Shown: in pieces, positions 6,249-8,038 of the stretch
Position numbering within the stretch: the first letter of the stretch is position 1
Layout: each line of letters begins with the position of its first letter
Source of the DNA: Candidatus Methanoperedentaceae archaeon
GTDB taxonomy: Archaea > Halobacteriota > Methanosarcinia > Methanosarcinales > Methanoperedenaceae
Length of the DNA: 8,038 nucleotides
NCBI GenBank assembly: GCA_027371625.1
Contig: DAHXMQ010000306.1
Location: 1 to 8,038, forward strand
Reading direction: 5' to 3'
Made by a program: the position numbers and the translations under genes
Notes under the pieces: generated by a model
Database searches by the model: none
What the model was told of the DNA's origin: nothing
The model's input: the letters and a program-made list of their open reading frames with translations, nothing else

Positions 6249-7958
6249 ATGATGAGGAGGATATTGGCTATATCGAGATGGGAATTCAGGAGGACACGAT
6301 TAAGCTTCAGTAAAAAGACCCTCATCCTTTCATCCATACTTTTAATTTTAATCGGAGCTGTTTCTTTTTCCATCTCCCAGTCAGGGCTGCATATAAACGA
6401 TAATATCTACAGGGTGGTGGTCACAGACCCGTTTCTTGCTTCGATACTGAAAACGGATGATAAATTCGAAGTTCACACGGCAAATGAGCCTGAGGCAAGA
6501 TACCTTTTTGACCAGGGCAATTTTGACCTCCTGATAATAGGGAATAAAGTCATCCACAGCAGTTCCGAAAAATCCATTTCGGCACTTGATGCGCTGAATA
6601 AAGCCATTCAAAGATACGATGAGGCAAGGCTTTTGGAATATAATGACTTAAACGATACGTTTCCAGTGTGGATAACCGTGAAAAATATTGAACGGGAGCA
6701 GGTATTCCAGCCCGTGTCGATCCAAAAACTGCCTGAATTGGAAGAAACTCCTCCTCCTGCACCCATTCCGGCAATCGAGTCAACCTCCAAGCCATCCGAA
6801 GAAGCACCTGTGCCATCGAAAGAGGATGTGGTCGATACAAACACCATTCCTACGAGAGAACAGGAGCTTGCAACGCCGTCACATTTTAATCCACCCATTC
6901 CTTTCAAATCCGTTGTCCTGAGTTTTCTTTTTATCTTTCCTATATATTTTATAGCCCAGTTTTTCTCATCAAGTATAATGGAAGAAAGGGTTAAGCGAAA
7001 GGGGGAGCTGCTGCTCGTATCACCTGCCAAACCATACGAGATCGTGGCAGGGAAATTACTCCCATATCTTTTAATCACTCTGGCGATGGTGGCTGCTATC
7101 ACTTTCTATCTCGGCGGGAGCCCGTGGATAGTTCTTGTGCTGCTGCCAGTTGCCCTGATTTTCCTTTCCACCGCCTTCGTTGGTGCGATAATAGCGCGCA
7201 GTTTCAAGGAACTTACGTTCGTGCTTGTTTTCCTCTCTGTTTTCCTCTCCGGATATATCTTCCTGCCTGCAATGTTCGCAAATATACACGCCATCAGCAT
7301 CATTTCACCCATGACGCTCGCTGTCAGGCTTCTTGAGAACGAGCCTTTTTCCGCAGGTGATTATATTTTCTCGACCGCACCGTTCTATCTCATCTCCTTC
7401 CTTGTCTTCATGTTCGGTATTTTCATCTACAGGGAGGAAGACCTCTTTACGCAGAAGCCGATAAAAAATAAACTTTTGGATTCTGTGCAGGAGTTTATAA
7501 ATCGGGTGCCTTTTCCGCTTTTCTTCTTAAGTATTGCTCTTCTCCCGCTTGTATTGTCGCTCCAGTTGATGCTGATAGTACTGATGTTCAATCTTCCAAT
7601 CCGCTTTGGTATAATGGTTTTTATCCTGCTTGCCGCATTCACCGAAGAGGCAGCTAAATCAGCTGGAATATACACTGTTTTTTCAAGGAAACTGTCCGAT
7701 GTTACAACGCTTAATGCCCTGAAATTCAGTTTCCTGTCAGGTACAGGTTTTTTCATAGGTGAAAAACTTCTACTACTGGCGGTTGTTGCAGGAATAGCAG
7801 GCTCTGTTTTCGGGTCTGCGATGGGCATCGGTCTTCTCGTGTTTCCATTGATTTTACATATCAGCGCTACCACTGCAGCTTCGTTGAGTCTGAAACGAAC
7901 AGGGAATTATGCTTTTTCATTGACTCTCGCCACCGTTATCCATTCAGCATCTGCATAA
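6249..7958 (+). CDS. ABC-2 permease fused to a PrsW-type intramembrane protease
   Basis: Integral membrane protein of 569 residues with two functional halves. The N-terminal half is an ABC-2 (NatB-like) exporter permease: a cytoplasmic lead with RWEFRR (10-15), helix 1 (about 24-44), an exterior domain (45-160) with YLFDQGNFDLLIIG, a Pro/Ser/Glu-rich linker (about 160-215), helix 2 (219-240), the coupling loop MEERVKRKGELLLVSPAKPYEIVAGK (244-269), then helices at about 270-288, 292-315, 322-344 and 376-394. The C-terminal part (about 420-569) has PrsW (glutamic-type, CPBP-related) protease motifs in order: EExxK (Glu466, Glu467, Lys470), FxxxE (Phe501, Glu505), His537 in the third helix and His565 near the end. 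The protein stops four residues after His565, whereas the family usually continues (H-x3-N and more helix). The ATG at 6249 is preferred over the TTG at 6231 in the same frame; 6252 is also possible. The divergent ATPase is the likely motor. Substrates of export and cleavage are unknown. Confidence 0.88.
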   Translation: MMRRILAISRWEFRRTRLSFSKKTLILSSILLILIGAVSFSISQSGLHINDNIYRVVVTDPFLASILKTDDKFEVHTANEPEARYLFDQGNFDLLIIGNKVIHSSSEKSISALDALNKAIQRYDEARLLEYNDLNDTFPVWITVKNIEREQVFQPVSIQKLPELEETPPPAPIPAIESTSKPSEEAPVPSKEDVVDTNTIPTREQELATPSHFNPPIPFKSVVLSFLFIFPIYFIAQFFSSSIMEERVKRKGELLLVSPAKPYEIVAGKLLPYLLITLAMVAAITFYLGGSPWIVLVLLPVALIFLSTAFVGAIIARSFKELTFVLVFLSVFLSGYIFLPAMFANIHAISIISPMTLAVRLLENEPFSAGDYIFSTAPFYLISFLVFMFGIFIYREEDLFTQKPIKNKLLDSVQEFINRVPFPLFFLSIALLPLVLSLQLMLIVLMFNLPIRFGIMVFILLAAFTEEAAKSAGIYTVFSRKLSDVTTLNALKFSFLSGTGFFIGEKLLLLAVVAGIAGSVFGSAMGIGLLVFPLILHISATTAASLSLKRTGNYAFSLTLATVIHSASA

Positions 7959-8038
7959 ACGATAAAGGTGAAACCAGCAATAATTCGATTGTTTTGCGTT
8001 CAAATTCCTCCGTGAACATATCGATGATAAGACCTCCT
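7936..8038 (-). CDS. End of a second ABC-2 permease frame, apparently truncated
   Basis: A minus-strand frame enters from the right edge and ends at TAA 7938-7936 after 33 visible codons. It contains LIIDMFTEEFERKTIELL followed by LVSPLSFMQMLNG, a clear ABC-2 permease coupling loop (E-x-E-R-K-T-x-E-L-L-L-x-x-P, then the place of the conserved GK). It aligns with the coupling loop of the neighbouring permease, sharing ELLLVSP. In the family several membrane helices follow this loop; here the frame stops right after the Gly of the expected GK. The gene therefore looks broken at its 3' end. The last 23 bases overlap the end of the permease-protease gene. It could be the relic of a second permease subunit, or half of a gene cut by a rearrangement or an assembly error. 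The upstream part is outside the window. Confidence 0.65.
   Translation of the reverse strand, partial: GGLIIDMFTEEFERKTIELLLVSPLSFMQMLNG

Noticed and set aside
6212..6373. Upstream extension of the ABC ATPase by 54 residues
   Set aside because: It would overlap the start of the divergent permease gene, and the ABC family N-terminus (MSEITVKGL) begins at 6211 with a TATA-like box at the right spacing.
6608..7102. Minus-strand open frame of 164 codons inside the permease gene
   Set aside because: It is antisense to the permease linker and coupling loop; its Ser/Gly-rich composition mirrors the Pro/Glu linker and no domain is recognisable.

Overview
The window looks like a chromosomal piece of a euryarchaeon, most likely a Methanosarcinales-type methanogen or anaerobic methanotroph (Methanoperedens-like). 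This is an inference. It rests on an FtsZ-family gene next to an archaeal-style PdxT, TATA-like boxes placed about 26-29 bases before start codons (which suggests leaderless transcripts), sequon-rich membrane-anchored surface proteins, and a NatA/NatB-like ABC export system. No rRNA, tRNA, CRISPR array or insertion sequence is visible. All gaps between genes are shorter than 100 bases.

Layout, left to right. (1) The first 96 codons of an FtsZ-family GTPase on the minus strand, running off the left edge; it has no stop in the window. (2) Divergent from it, pdxT, the glutaminase of PLP synthase. (3) Convergent with pdxT and overlapping it by 6 bases, a minus-strand gene for an exported, membrane-anchored protein with a cytoplasmic coiled coil. 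(4) Divergent from that, acnB, a bacterial-type aconitase B of 820 residues with its cluster cysteines intact. Its stop overlaps the GTG start of a 227-residue lipoprotein gene (GTGA overlap). (5) Convergent, one base away, the ATPase of an ABC-2 exporter on the minus strand. (6) Divergent from it across only 37 bases, a plus-strand gene for an ABC-2 permease whose C-terminal third carries the motifs of a PrsW-type glutamic intramembrane protease. (7) At the right edge, on the minus strand, the last 33 codons of another ABC-2 permease-like frame. It stops abruptly at the point where the family continues into membrane helices.

The strand flips at nearly every gene boundary. The only same-strand pair is acnB plus the lipoprotein gene. 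Every convergent junction has one base or none between stop codons, so transcripts must run into, or end inside, the opposing gene. The divergent gaps hold back-to-back core promoters.

Functionally, the ATPase and the permease-protease probably form one membrane machine that couples export to cleavage of a membrane substrate, with the edge permease as a possible partner or relic. AcnB acts in the citrate/isocitrate (and possibly 2-methylisocitrate) steps; PdxT feeds ammonia to PdxS for PLP. The two surface proteins beside acnB have no recognisable catalytic motif. The most interesting parts are the permease-protease fusion and the right-edge junction, where two convergent genes both appear to lose their C-termini at the same place.
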